From a bacterium (lineage in GTDB: Bacteria > Chloroflexota > Dormibacteria > UBA8260 > Bog-877): 34,656 nt of DNA. Numbering within the stretch: position 1 is the stretch's first letter; each line of letters starts with the position of its first letter. This document shows positions 1-11,772 of this stretch, piece by piece. The notes under the pieces are model-generated. The model was not told where the DNA came from. It did not search any database and saw nothing but the letters and a program-made list of their open reading frames with translations. The stretch lies in the NCBI GenBank assembly GCA_021791455.1, contig JAJYWM010000370.1, positions 1 through 34,656 on the forward strand, in the 5' to 3' direction. The position numbers were made by a program, and so were the translations under genes.

Positions 1-105
1 AGCCGTCAGGGACCCATACCGCTCCCTAACCTTCATTAGACGCGCCTGCAGGCCGGGAGAGATCACGTCAAACCACCCCCCAAGGCTGAGGGAAGGAGGT
101 GTCCC

Positions 106-315
106 CTACTGCTGGGCCTTCTGGGCGCGACGCCGGAAGCGCTCCACCTGCCCGCCGGTGTCCACGATCCGCTGCTGCCCGGTGAAGAACGGATGGCAGA
201 CGCTGCACACCTCGGTCCTTATGGTGGCGACGGTGGAGCCGGTCTGGAAGGTGTTCCCGCAGGAGCAGGTGACCACCGCATCGTGGAAGTACTGAGGATG
301 AATTGCAGCTTTCAT
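106..315 (-). CDS. rpmE: 50S ribosomal protein L31, zinc-binding type
   Basis: Encodes a 69-residue L31, a component of the large ribosomal subunit at the central protuberance. The sequence begins MKAAIHPQY and carries four cysteines at 17, 19, 37 and 40, the pattern of the zinc-containing C+ form of L31. Length is normal for the family (about 66-75). There is no Shine-Dalgarno sequence just before the ATG. A TAGACT hexamer (331-336 on the complement) lies 15 bases upstream and could be a -10 element giving a very short leader. It is followed downstream by the window edge, so its operon partner is not visible. Identification is secure. Confidence 0.95.
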   Translation of the reverse strand: MKAAIHPQYFHDAVVTCSCGNTFQTGSTVATIRTEVCSVCHPFFTGQQRIVDTGGQVERFRRRAQKAQQ

Positions 316-350
316 GTCTGGACTTCAGTCTACCAAACCTTGGGATCTTC

Positions 351-3361
<3,011 letters not shown>

Positions 3362-3395
3362 CTAACATCCGGGCCGCTCCCCCTGCTGCCAACGA

Positions 3396-3992
3396 TCAGC
3401 GCCGAGGCTCAAGCACCACCACACGGGTATCTTCGGCGGCGCCGAGCGATCCGGAGAGGGTCAGCTTCGCCTGTGGGGATACCTGAGCCAGGCCCATCTC
3501 CCTGACCAGGGCGGCCAGCTCACCGGGGGCGGCGTCGAGGGCCGACTGATAGCCGGTGGGCACCATCACCCCGGGCTGCACCCTGGCTATGAACTGAGCG
3601 ACGGCCACGGCCCGGGCGGAGCTGCCATTATCCAAGCTGATCCCCAGCACATCGATGAAGCCCAGCGACTCCAGGGCCTCATCCGACAGTTCAGCGGGCA
3701 GTGCCCCGAAGTTGCACACCGCGACTTCATCCACCTCGGTCACGAACACGACCCCGCCCGAGACCGCAACTCCCCGCACGCTCACTCCGCGCAACTCGTA
3801 CTCCCCGGGACGGACGACCATCTGGGGGCCTGACGGGGGACGGAGCTGGTTCTCCTCCGCCACAGGTCCGACCACGATGTCGGATCCGGTCCGACCTGCC
3901 AGCTGGGGATCGTCTCCCGAGGCGGAGAGAAGGACGCGAGACTCTCTACCCCTGAGCAACAGGCTGTCAGATCCCAACCACGTTATCTCCAA
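3396..3992 (-). CDS. Metallo-beta-lactamase-fold protein lacking metal ligands
   Basis: A 198-residue protein resembling the UlaG-like/Lactamase_B_3 family: it starts MEITWLGSDSLLL, and later has the family's GEYE-L-x-GV turn and the region corresponding to 'leelgfvDvLgi'. The metal-binding residues are gone. Where the family has THxHxDH, this protein has GPVAEENQ; the later His-Leu-Gly is Asn-Phe-Gly, and the final 'P-x-H' histidine is replaced in VPTGYQ. The start is the TTG at 3992, because a GGGAGG Shine-Dalgarno lies 7 bases before it; an earlier TTG at 4007 sits inside that site. Downstream of the HtrA-like gene by 60 bases on the same strand. It cannot act as a normal metallohydrolase; a binding or structural role is inferred only. 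Confidence 0.7.
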   Translation of the reverse strand: MEITWLGSDSLLLRGRESRVLLSASGDDPQLAGRTGSDIVVGPVAEENQLRPPSGPQMVVRPGEYELRGVSVRGVAVSGGVVFVTEVDEVAVCNFGALPAELSDEALESLGFIDVLGISLDNGSSARAVAVAQFIARVQPGVMVPTGYQSALDAAPGELAALVREMGLAQVSPQAKLTLSGSLGAAEDTRVVVLEPRR

Positions 3993-4052
3993 GCACGTGC
4001 CTCCCAAAGCCGTGATCGCTTGCCCCCGGGCCCTGGTCGAAGCCCGGTCAAC

Positions 4053-5186
4053 TCATGCCGAAGGAACTGTAAGCGAAAGCTGCCGGCTGACTCCGGATCT
4101 GACCACCGTCACGGTCAATTGAGCTGCGACTCCATAGGAGTTCAGCAGATCCACCAGGTCAGGGTAGGCGGGCGCCGCCAGGCCATGCAGGGCCCTGCCA
4201 TTGATGGCGGTCACGTCATCGCCAACCTTGATCCCGGCACCGGCCGCTACGGATCCAGGAATCACCGCCATCACCTCTGCCCCCTGCGGCAGCCCGTCGG
4301 CGGCGGCAGTCGCAGCGTCGACCCAGGCCGTGACCAGGCCCAATGCGGGAGGCGCCGTGCCATTCGTGGCAATCCCGTTCACCAGGTCCGCCGCGTCCAC
4401 CGCGTCTAGGGCGAAGCCAAAGGCGGATGCGGCCTGCCCCTCACCCGCCGGAGCCATGCGCTGGCCGGTGAGCACCCCTATGACCTGTCCTGAGGCATTG
4501 ACCAGCGGTCCCCCCGAGCTCCCGGGTGGCTCGGGCGCGTCGGTGCGCAGAATCCCATCGATCAGGGTCGTACCCGTGCTGGAGGCCGAGTCGGGGACAT
4601 CGGCAGTGATCCCCACCTCGCTCACCGTCCCTATGTCGACCGTGGTCGTGCCATCGAGCGGGACCGAGACCGCAATGGCGTCGGCGCCCAGCGCGGAGGC
4701 GGCGGCGAAGGTGAGGGGCTTGGGCAGTGCGTTGGATTCAACCTGCAGGATCACGATCCCGGTGGTGGGGTCCGCGGTGGCGATGGTGGCTGGAAGCACC
4801 TGGCCGCTCTGCAGGATCACCTCCACCCCGGAGGCACCAGCGACAGCCCCCTCAGATGTGACCACCAGCCCACTGGAGCTGGCTACAAACCCGTCCGACG
4901 TCTCGGAGGCGGTGGGCTGCGCCCCGGTGCCGGACTGCCGGACCACCTCGACCACCGAAGGGGAGACCGCGGCCAGCACCGAGCTCAGCGAGGTTGTGGA
5001 TGAGCCGCCGCTGGGGCCGCTGGTCCGCACAATGACGGTCGCTGGGGCGGTGGAAACAAAATGCCGGTACAGGAAGAAGGCGCCCCCGCCTCCCACCGCG
5101 ACCCCGATCACAGCCGCCACCACGGCGACGGCGGCCAGGCGCAGCGGGTACGGGCCAGGCGTCGAGCTTGGGCGCGGATCGATCAT
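4053..5186 (-). CDS. Membrane-anchored HtrA-like protein with degenerate protease domain and PDZ domain
   Basis: A 377-residue protein with a short cytoplasmic N-terminus, one transmembrane helix (about 16-40), an Ala/Ser/Thr-rich linker, a trypsin-like S1C domain (about 65-275) and a C-terminal PDZ domain (about 280-375, with the G-I-K-V-G-D-D and I-N-G patterns). Of the triad only the serine is kept: Ser224 in GSSGGPL. The motif normally reading TNNHVV is TSEGAV, so His is Gly113, and the D-L-A-V-L position is G-I-V-I-L, so Asp is Gly143. It is therefore probably not an active protease by the usual mechanism. Its ATG follows the acetyltransferase stop by one base (TGAGATG), so the two are likely coupled. 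An intact HtrA is encoded at 9607-10674. Confidence 0.8.
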   Translation of the reverse strand: MIDPRPSSTPGPYPLRLAAVAVVAAVIGVAVGGGGAFFLYRHFVSTAPATVIVRTSGPSGGSSTTSLSSVLAAVSPSVVEVVRQSGTGAQPTASETSDGFVASSSGLVVTSEGAVAGASGVEVILQSGQVLPATIATADPTTGIVILQVESNALPKPLTFAAASALGADAIAVSVPLDGTTTVDIGTVSEVGITADVPDSASSTGTTLIDGILRTDAPEPPGSSGGPLVNASGQVIGVLTGQRMAPAGEGQAASAFGFALDAVDAADLVNGIATNGTAPPALGLVTAWVDAATAAADGLPQGAEVMAVIPGSVAAGAGIKVGDDVTAINGRALHGLAAPAYPDLVDLLNSYGVAAQLTVTVVRSGVSRQLSLTVPSA

Positions 5187-5187
5187 C

Positions 5188-5667
5188 TCACGGGTACCAG
5201 GTGAGCACGACCTGCTCGGTGGGCTGGAATCCGGCGTCCCGGTACGCGGCCATCGCCGGCGCGTTCTCAGATCTCGTCCACACGCATGCGAAGGTGACCT
5301 GGCGCGATCGGAAGAGCTCCACTCCGGCGGCTACCAACCGGCGCCCGAGCCCCCGGCTGCGCCACTCCGGAGCCACGTACAACTCCGCCAGCTCGCCCTC
5401 CAGACCGGTTCCGGGATCGAAGATGACGCACCAGCAGAAACCCGCCAAGCTCCCGTCCGCCAGGGCCGCGAACACGTGGTTCTCCCCCAAGAAGGAGGCG
5501 GCTGTCGTCGGCAGCGTCACGTCGAGCGCCGCTCGCGCGGGTGCGGAAGGCTCCTCAGGGCTCGCCTCGGCTGCCAGTAGGTCCAGCAGTAGAGGCCGTA
5601 TCGATGGCAGCTCGTGCGCTTCCAGCAGCCGGATCTCCAGGTCCGGGCTGCCACCCGGATCTCTCAT
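5188..5667 (-). CDS. GNAT-family N-acetyltransferase
   Basis: A 159-residue single-domain GNAT enzyme, predicted to transfer an acetyl group from acetyl-CoA to an amine. Motif A is clear: E-L-Y-V-A-P-E-W followed by RSRGLG, the acetyl-CoA pyrophosphate-binding loop. Motif B follows with W-T-R-S-E-N-A-P-A-M-A-A-Y-R-D-A-G-F, the usual 'N..A..lY...GF' signature. The start is the ATG at 5667, with a G-rich sequence upstream; an in-frame extension of 45 codons is Arg-rich and unlike the family. It is immediately followed by the degenerate HtrA-like gene with a one-base gap. Substrate cannot be told from sequence. Confidence 0.85.
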   Translation of the reverse strand: MRDPGGSPDLEIRLLEAHELPSIRPLLLDLLAAEASPEEPSAPARAALDVTLPTTAASFLGENHVFAALADGSLAGFCWCVIFDPGTGLEGELAELYVAPEWRSRGLGRRLVAAGVELFRSRQVTFACVWTRSENAPAMAAYRDAGFQPTEQVVLTWYP

Positions 5668-5857
5668 GAGCCCACCCCGGTCGAGACGGGGTGAGGCGCC
5701 ACGATGTCGACGGAAAAGCGGCCCACGGCAGGGAGCGAGGGCCCGTCCCGCCCTTCGGACTCCGTGTCTCGCCAGCCCGTGCGGCCGCCAGGAGACGGCC
5801 ACGGCTGTTGGGTGGTTCCAGTACCTCGCACAGTCTCATCGTAAGCCGCCCGCCGGA

Positions 5858-7300
5858 TCAGGGCTGCCTCGAGGAGGTCGCCTCAAAGTAGTCGGGTGAC
5901 GGCTCGGTGCGAGCCACTCCGGTCTCGATGGCGGCCCTCGCGACGGCCTTCGCCACCGCCATGTGAACCTCCCGGTCCAAGGAATCCGGCACCACCTCGC
6001 CGTCGCGCGCCCGCGAGGCGATCGCCAGAGCCGCCGCCACATACATCTCGGTGTTGAACCGCCTAGCCCTGGTGTCGAGGGCGCCCCGATAGAGACCGGG
6101 GAAACCCAGCAGGTTGTTGACCACCGCGCCGTCGACTGCGAGCGCCGCCCCCGCCGCCATGGCCCTCTCGGGTTCGATTTCAGGAAGAGGGTTGGATATC
6201 GCGAAGATGATCTGCCCAGGCCTGATCTGATCCGGCCTCAGCAGCCCCGGCTGCGCGGTGGCCGCGATCACGACATCACAGCGGGCCATGAGCTCATCCA
6301 GCTCGACCGCGATCCCCCCGCCCTCGCGCAGGCGGTCCAGAGAGTCCGGTGTGCGTCCTGTGCCCAGAACCGCCTTGCCCTGGTGATGCATCAGCAACTG
6401 GGCGATGGCGGACCCCGCCGCCCCCAGCCCGACCACCCCGGCGGTGAGGTCCTGGAGGCTTTGGCCCGTCATCGTGGCCCCCCGCAAGACCGCCGCCAAG
6501 ACCACGGTGGCGGTACCGTGCTGGTCGTCGTGCATGACGGGAATGTCGACCCTCTCCTGCAGAGCCGGGGTGATCTCAAAGCAATGCGGGGCCGCGAAGT
6601 CCTCGAGCTGGATGGCCCCGAAGGTGGGGCTGATCCGGACCAGGGCGTCCACGATCGAATCTGACGGCCCCGGCCTGACCAGCAGCGGGTAGGCGTCGAT
6701 GCCCACCATCTGGGCCATCAGCGCGCACTTTCCCTCGATAACCGGCATCCCGGCGACGGGGCCGATGTTGCCCAACCCCAGGACGGCCGTGCCGTCGGTC
6801 ACCACCGCGACCGAGTTGGCAATCCCCGTATAGCGGTCGGCCACCGACGGATCGCCCTCTATAAGTCGGCAGACCTCTGCCACGCCTGGGGTGTAAACGT
6901 GGCGGAGGTCGGCCACGGACCGCACGGGGTAGCGGGGCTTGATCTGAAGCTTGCCCCCGAGATGGACCCTGAGCACCTCGTCGCGGACGTCGAGAAGGTG
7001 AGTGTCAGGGATCTCCCTGATCGCCGCCAGGACCAGCTCCAGCATCGCCAGATCCGTGGTGCTCACGTCCATGTCCCTGACCACATTGCGCGAGCCGCGC
7101 TCCACGGTGCGGATGTCGCCCAGGTTGCCGCCGGCCCGGCCGATGGCGGTGGCCACCTCGCCGAGAACGCCCGGCCGGTTGTCGTTGCGGACCCTGAGCG
7201 TCCTGACTATCCGGTAACTTGACTCTGCTGCTGAAGGCTGCCCCGCCTCGGTGGGAAAGGCGCTATGTCCGGTGCTTGCAATCTTCGGTTCGGCGCTCAT
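5858..7300 (-). CDS. NAD(P)-dependent malic enzyme with N-terminal ACT domain
   Basis: Oxidatively decarboxylates malate to pyruvate, linking the TCA cycle to pyruvate metabolism. The 480-residue protein has an N-terminal ACT domain (about 28-110), then the malic enzyme N domain ([33 protein letters not shown] metal ligand region, DDQHGTA) and the NAD-binding domain ([19 protein letters not shown]). The ACT domain suggests allosteric control by a small molecule, a known arrangement in some bacterial malic enzymes. ATG start at 7300. About 235 bases upstream contain no gene. Cofactor preference is not certain. Confidence 0.93.
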   Translation of the reverse strand: MSAEPKIASTGHSAFPTEAGQPSAAESSYRIVRTLRVRNDNRPGVLGEVATAIGRAGGNLGDIRTVERGSRNVVRDMDVSTTDLAMLELVLAAIREIPDTHLLDVRDEVLRVHLGGKLQIKPRYPVRSVADLRHVYTPGVAEVCRLIEGDPSVADRYTGIANSVAVVTDGTAVLGLGNIGPVAGMPVIEGKCALMAQMVGIDAYPLLVRPGPSDSIVDALVRISPTFGAIQLEDFAAPHCFEITPALQERVDIPVMHDDQHGTATVVLAAVLRGATMTGQSLQDLTAGVVGLGAAGSAIAQLLMHHQGKAVLGTGRTPDSLDRLREGGGIAVELDELMARCDVVIAATAQPGLLRPDQIRPGQIIFAISNPLPEIEPERAMAAGAALAVDGAVVNNLLGFPGLYRGALDTRARRFNTEMYVAAALAIASRARDGEVVPDSLDREVHMAVAKAVARAAIETGVARTEPSPDYFEATSSRQP

Positions 7301-7535
7301 CGTGGCAATGGCTCCCGGCGCCGCAGGGCGCTTTGTTCAATCGACACCTGAGGAAGTTACCGCCTCCGAGGGTCGCCGCGCACGGTCCCTTGGCACCGAC
7401 GGCCACCTACGTCACCGGACTGCCTCTCCTCAATCCAGGGTCGAGGCTACGAGCCCGCATCCCGTCCTCAACCTCAGCCGGTGTCGAGCCCAGTCGGCTG
7501 GCCCCTCTGGTCCACAGCCGCGGCCTGTTCGGGCG

Positions 7536-9122
7536 TCAACCAGCCAGGATCTTGCCGATCGCAGACCTGAGCTCGCCGCTCTGCAACTGGCCCAGGATCA
7601 AGGACGATATCACCCCGCTGGGCTTGATGAAGACGGCCACGGGCAGGCCCGGCAGGCCATAGGCCTCAGCGACCGTCCCCCTGGTGTCCAGCAGGCTGGG
7701 CAGATGCACCTGAAGGGAGCGCAGGAAGTTCTCAGCCGTGCGCGAGGACTGCTGGTCGTCTATCAGAACCACGCTCAGGCCCCTGGCCGAGTACAGCTTG
7801 GCCGCTCTCGCCACCAGGCCCATGTCGGCCTTGCAGTTGGTGCACCAGCTGGCCCAGAAGTCCAGCATCACGGGACGCCCCTTGAGCTTGGCGAGGGTGA
7901 CCCGCGCACCCGAGGTGGAGGTGAGGGTGAAGTTCGGAGCGAGCTTGCCAGGGACCGCCTGACTGGTCTTGGGAAAGGCGTTCACCTCCCTCTCCTGCTG
8001 CAGCAGGGGAGCGATCGCCTGATAGACGGTCTGTGGAGTCCAGGAACCACCCGTCTTGAGCTCCGAGCGCCCCTGCGCGTCGAGGTAGTGGTAGATCGTC
8101 TTGGGCACGGTGGAGGGGCTGAGCGTGGGCTGGGACTGCATCACGGTCACGATGTAGCCCTCTGGGTTGATGACCTCCAGCACCGAGGCGTGGATCAGGT
8201 TGTAGGGCTCTGGCCTGCCCGTGAAGAGATCGATGGGAGCGGGCCCGCCCCACGGCAGTGCCTGCACCGGAGGCACCCCCAACGACGACCAGAACGAGTT
8301 GATCGCAGCCGGGGCACCGGTGAGCAGCGGCCACGGCAGAGAGAAGTAGCGCTGATACTTGGTGAGGATCGCGGGGGTGTCATCCTCCGGGTCTTGCGTC
8401 GCCTCCAGGATCTGCACCTGGCTCCCCAGCCCGTGCGAGTTCAGCATGCTGTGCAGCTGCAACAGGGCCGCCGCCACAAGGGGGCATGTCTCCTGGCACT
8501 CCGTGAGAAAGCTGGCCAGCACCACCACCTTGCCGCGATACTGGCTCAGCCGCACCGGCTTGCCCGCCTGGTCGATAAACGAGGTGTCTGGGACAGAGCG
8601 GATCTGGCGCGATGCGAGAGCCAATCCGAAGGTCACCTGGCTGTTGCCGCCGTAGGCCGAGAGTGGCTCGGGAGTGGCATTGCCCGCCTCGAACCGGAAG
8701 GTGAACAGAAGGGGAGTGGTCTGTCCCGAGGTGATCTGGAAGGCGGCGGATCTGTCGACCACGATCCGCCGCCCATCTGCTGTGACCACCAGGCGCTCCT
8801 GAGAATAGCTCCCGGAGGCCAGCGGTTCTTGCAGCAGCTCGGCTGTGTTGGGAGCCACTGCGGACCCGGGCAGGGTGACCGTGGTGGGGGCCGAGGACAG
8901 CTGGCGCCACCCTCCCCCGGTGGCGTTGCCACGGACCATGAGCCCATCCACCTGAGCCGTGGTCGAGGCGCCGGGCTGGGGGCTGGGGACCGCCACCGAC
9001 GCCAGCACCAGCAGGTGGCCCGGGGCCGGGCCGGGCCGGGTGAGCGCGAGGGTGACGGCGCCGGTCACGACCGCCGCCAGCGCCGCCGCCGCCGACCAGC
9101 GCCGCCAGCTCATCCTCAGCAC
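7536..9122 (-). CDS. Membrane-anchored three-domain redox protein: DUF4382-like, SCO1/SenC and TlpA/thioredoxin domains
   Basis: A 528-residue exported protein. An N-terminal signal/anchor helix (about 9-28) is followed by a domain resembling DUF4382 (about 35-145: a G-x-L-x-V-L start, a G-W-R-Q-L motif, and L-x-S-G-S-Y-S-Q-x-R-L). Next is an SCO1-like domain (about 175-380) with CxxxCP copper/redox cysteines at Cys209 and Cys213 and the conserved His at 311. The C-terminal TlpA/ResA-like thioredoxin domain (about 390-528) has WASWCTNCK, with Cys427 and Cys430. It probably works outside the membrane in thiol or copper delivery, such as cytochrome oxidase CuA assembly. That role is inferred from the domains. 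Start is a GTG at 9122 or the ATG at 9113; neither has a good ribosome site. Confidence 0.85.
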   Translation of the reverse strand: MLRMSWRRWSAAAALAAVVTGAVTLALTRPGPAPGHLLVLASVAVPSPQPGASTTAQVDGLMVRGNATGGGWRQLSSAPTTVTLPGSAVAPNTAELLQEPLASGSYSQERLVVTADGRRIVVDRSAAFQITSGQTTPLLFTFRFEAGNATPEPLSAYGGNSQVTFGLALASRQIRSVPDTSFIDQAGKPVRLSQYRGKVVVLASFLTECQETCPLVAAALLQLHSMLNSHGLGSQVQILEATQDPEDDTPAILTKYQRYFSLPWPLLTGAPAAINSFWSSLGVPPVQALPWGGPAPIDLFTGRPEPYNLIHASVLEVINPEGYIVTVMQSQPTLSPSTVPKTIYHYLDAQGRSELKTGGSWTPQTVYQAIAPLLQQEREVNAFPKTSQAVPGKLAPNFTLTSTSGARVTLAKLKGRPVMLDFWASWCTNCKADMGLVARAAKLYSARGLSVVLIDDQQSSRTAENFLRSLQVHLPSLLDTRGTVAEAYGLPGLPVAVFIKPSGVISSLILGQLQSGELRSAIGKILAG

Positions 9123-9176
9123 GGGGCCACTAACAAGTGTTCACCCGCAACCAGAAGGCGATCGGACCGCCGACCC

Positions 9177-9533
9177 TCAGCCCTTCTTCCACTCCGCGTG
9201 CTTGCGGAAGAGCCCGCCCTCTCCCAGATGGAACCAGCGCTCCTCCTGATAGGGGGGCAGTTGGGTGACGGTGGCGCCATCCAGGTCGGTGTGAACCGCG
9301 CTCAGGGTGATCTTGACCACATGGTCGGCCGCCACCTCGGCCACCCGCCCTCCTTCGCTTAACTTCACGGCGATGCCGTGGAAGATGTCCTCCGCCTCGT
9401 CTCCCAGCAAGGACTCGGTGGTCCCGAAGCTGATGCCCGCCCTGTCAAGGATGGGCGCGTGGTAGGGCGTCCTTATCCACGCCACCTGTTCCTCGTCGGG
9501 ATCCAGGGCCTGATCGCTGATGGTGTTGTCCAT
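9177..9533 (-). CDS. Conserved-looking small protein, possibly PRC-barrel/DUF2171-like
   Basis: A 118-residue acidic protein that I cannot firmly assign. The middle (about 28-70) has alternating beta-type segments, 'ILDRAGISFGTTESLLGD' then 'GIAVKL', loosely like PRC-barrel or DUF2171 proteins, and the C-terminus is rich in Trp, His and Lys. No signal peptide or membrane segment. The ATG at 9533 is well supported by an AGGGAG Shine-Dalgarno 7 bases upstream, and a TAGGAT hexamer further up could be its -10. A perfect 15-base palindrome (9585-9599) sits between this gene and htrA. Probably real; function unknown. Confidence 0.6.
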   Translation of the reverse strand: MDNTISDQALDPDEEQVAWIRTPYHAPILDRAGISFGTTESLLGDEAEDIFHGIAVKLSEGGRVAEVAADHVVKITLSAVHTDLDGATVTQLPPYQEERWFHLGEGGLFRKHAEWKKG

Positions 9534-9584
9534 GCTGCTACTCCCTAAAGAGGACCTGACCGAAATTCGATCCTACGACAGACC

Positions 9585-9599
9585 CGAGACCGGGTCTCG
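9585..9599. repeat. Perfect palindrome with 7-base arms between htrA-like gene and small ORF
   Basis: CGAGACC and GGTCTCG flank a single central base. It lies a few bases after the stop codon of the HtrA lipoprotein gene and upstream of the next minus-strand gene. There is no T tract, so it is either a weak terminator stem or a protein-binding operator for the gene starting at 9533. Confidence 0.5.
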
Positions 9600-9606
9600 A
9601 CCGGGA

Positions 9607-10674
9607 TCACGACGCGCTGGCCGGTAGGCTCGCCAGCACGATGGAGATGGTCGTCTTCGAGCCATTGGTCTCGGTGACGCCGAGCTTGACCGTCTGCCCG
9701 GGATTCATGTTGGCGAGAGCATCGGTCAGGTCCTGCACCGAGGGGGTCGGCGTTCCGTTTATGGAGGTGATGACGTCGTGCACCCTGAGTCCGGCGGCGC
9801 TGACCGCAGCCCTGGTTATCTGGACCACTAGGACGCCGTCGGGATTGCCACTGCTGTCGGTGCGCTGCTCCACATCGATACCGATGTAGGCGCGGCCGGA
9901 GTTCTCGACCTTGCCGTACTTGACAATCTGACCGGCGATGTCCGTGACCACATTGCTGGGGATGGCGAAGCCAATTCCCGGCGCCTGGCTGCTGCCCAGT
10001 TGAGGATCCAGCGCGGCAAGGGTTGGGATCCCCACCACCTGGCCCTCGAGGTCCACCAGCGCGCCGCCGCTATTGCCGGGGTTGATCGGGGCGCTGGTCT
10101 GGATCACATCTGGCAGGGTCACGCCGTTGGGCTCGCTAACGGTCCGTCCGACGGCTGACACTATCCCGGTCGTGGCCGAGCTCTGGAACCCCAGCGGGTT
10201 GCCGATCGCCATCACGATGTCGCCGACCTGCAGCTGAGAGGAATTGGCGAAGGTGGCGGGGTGCAGGCCACTGGCGGAGATGTGGATCACGGCCAGATCG
10301 TCGCCCGGAAAGTTGTTGACCAATGAGCCCTTGTAGTTCTTGCCGTTGGAGAGGGTGACTGTGAACGTCTTGAAGCCATCCGCGACGTGGTTGTTGGTAA
10401 CGATGTCACCCTGGGAGTTGAAGATGATCCCCGAGCCCAGGTCCTGCGAGGTGGAGATCTGCACCACTGCGGGACCGACCTCCTTGAAAAGCTCCACATA
10501 GTCCGCCTGAAGCGCCAGCAGGGCGCTGGACAGAGCGGTCTGAGCGACCTTCGGCGTGGCTATCCTCTCGACCTTGGGAGCGGTCCCATGGCCGACCGTG
10601 CCGGCACATCCGGCAACCATGACCGCCATCAGCGGCAGGGCCACGACCGCCGACCCGAAAAGTGACCTCTTCAC
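9607..10674 (-). CDS. HtrA/DegP-like serine protease lipoprotein with PDZ domain
   Basis: A 355-residue S1C protease that degrades or remodels misfolded exported proteins. The GTG at 10674 is chosen because GGGAGG lies 8 bases upstream and the translation then opens with a lipoprotein signal peptide (V-K-R-S-L-F, hydrophobic core, lipobox V-A-G-C with Cys23). The catalytic triad is intact: His96 in TNNHVAD, Asp126 in GDDLAV and Ser202 in GNSGGAL. A PDZ domain occupies roughly the last 95 residues (Y-I-G-I-D through I-N-G-T-P). A near-perfect inverted repeat (10703-10723) is in its leader. It contrasts with the degenerate HtrA-like protein encoded at 4053-5186, which may act as a partner or decoy (inference). 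Confidence 0.92.
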   Translation of the reverse strand: MKRSLFGSAVVALPLMAVMVAGCAGTVGHGTAPKVERIATPKVAQTALSSALLALQADYVELFKEVGPAVVQISTSQDLGSGIIFNSQGDIVTNNHVADGFKTFTVTLSNGKNYKGSLVNNFPGDDLAVIHISASGLHPATFANSSQLQVGDIVMAIGNPLGFQSSATTGIVSAVGRTVSEPNGVTLPDVIQTSAPINPGNSGGALVDLEGQVVGIPTLAALDPQLGSSQAPGIGFAIPSNVVTDIAGQIVKYGKVENSGRAYIGIDVEQRTDSSGNPDGVLVVQITRAAVSAAGLRVHDVITSINGTPTPSVQDLTDALANMNPGQTVKLGVTETNGSKTTISIVLASLPASAS

Positions 10675-10702
10675 CTGACCTGCCTCCCAAAAGGACTCGC
10701 CC

Positions 10703-10723
10703 GCCAAGCCGAGCGGGTTTGGC
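10703..10723 (-). repeat. Imperfect inverted repeat in the leader of the HtrA gene
   Basis: GCCAAGCC and GGTTTGGC (7 of 8 bases complementary) flank a 5-base centre, about 30 bases before the GTG start of the HtrA lipoprotein gene. It could be an operator or a leader hairpin; nothing in the sequence decides between these. Confidence 0.35.
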
Positions 10724-10813
10724 CGCCCAGGCTAAACGGTAACCCAGGAAGATCAGAGTCGGCTGAGATTGATCTGACGGGAGAAGCCACCGGCCGCCTC
10801 CAACACCCCCTCC

Positions 10814-11575
10814 TCAGCTGGGGCGGCCGCCGTTGGCGTACAGGACCTGGCCGCTGACGTAGGATGCGTCTTCGGAGCACAGAAATGCGATCACCGCGGC
10901 GATGTCCTTTGGAGTGCCGAGCCGGCCCAGAGGGATCCTCTCCTGGGACTGGCGGTGGAACTCCTCAAGGCTCATCCGCAAGCGGTCGGCGACCGCTCTG
11001 GTCATTGCCGTGTCCACGAACCCTGGCGCCACCGCGTTCACGTTGATGTTGAAAGGGCCGAGCTCGAGGGCGAGGGTCCGTGTCAGACCCTGGATCCCCG
11101 CCTTGGCCGTCGCGTAGTTGGCCTGACCGCGGTTCCCCAGGGCCGATGTCGACGAGAGGAAGACGATCTTGCCCGTGCGCTGCTGGACCATCGTGCGCGC
11201 CGCGGCGCGGGCACAAAGGAAACCTCCCCGGCAGTGCACCTGCATCACCTGGTCCCAGTCCTCAAGAGGCATGCGGTGGAGGAGGTTGTCCCTGGTGACA
11301 CCCGCGTTGCTGACCAGGATGTCCACCCGGCCGAAGCTGTCCAAAGCGGCGCTGAACAGGCTCTCGACACTGGGCTCGTCCTGGACGTCGCAGCCCACCG
11401 CGACGGCGACGCCTGCAGCATCGGTGATCGCCCGCGACACCTCGGTCGCAGCCTCCACTTGGAGGTCTGCGACCACCACCTGGGCCCCATCCGCGGCCAG
11501 GCGGATACAGGTCGCCTCGCCGATTCCCTGACCGCCTCCGGTCACCACCGCGACCCGACCGTCGAAGCGTCCCAT
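10814..11575 (-). CDS. SDR-family oxidoreductase, FabG-like
   Basis: A 253-residue classical short-chain dehydrogenase/reductase. The Rossmann glycine motif TGGGQGIG is at residues 12-19, the N-A-G motif near 90, and the active site has Ser141/142 with Tyr154 and Lys158 (YATAK). An Asp at 37, at the end of the second strand, suggests NAD(H) rather than NADP(H). The C-terminus has the usual 'Y-V-S-G-Q-V-L-Y-A-N-G-G'. It resembles 3-oxoacyl-ACP reductases most, but substrate cannot be assigned. The ATG at 11575 has GAGGAGG 5 bases upstream. It stands alone between htrA and the membrane-protein block. Confidence 0.9.
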   Translation of the reverse strand: MGRFDGRVAVVTGGGQGIGEATCIRLAADGAQVVVADLQVEAATEVSRAITDAAGVAVAVGCDVQDEPSVESLFSAALDSFGRVDILVSNAGVTRDNLLHRMPLEDWDQVMQVHCRGGFLCARAAARTMVQQRTGKIVFLSSTSALGNRGQANYATAKAGIQGLTRTLALELGPFNINVNAVAPGFVDTAMTRAVADRLRMSLEEFHRQSQERIPLGRLGTPKDIAAVIAFLCSEDASYVSGQVLYANGGRPS

Positions 11576-11772
11576 CGCTGCCTCCTCATGACCTGTCGTT
11601 ACACCTTGGCAGTTTGCCGGATCGACTGGGCCCGGGGCCGCGGGAGGGCGGTGGGCTCAAGGAGTCGCCCCGCAGAGCGGCTGCCGCCCCCTGGCCACGA
11701 CCCGAGCCCTCCGGATGGCCCGGAGTCCACGGGGTACCCCATGGCCGACTCAGGCCCCGGGGAAGGCGGAGA

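Noticed and set aside
7251..9362. A 703-codon plus-strand open frame opposite the SCO/TlpA gene
   Set aside because: It has no recognisable domain and is the reverse-strand shadow of a clear redox protein with intact motifs, a common artefact of high GC.
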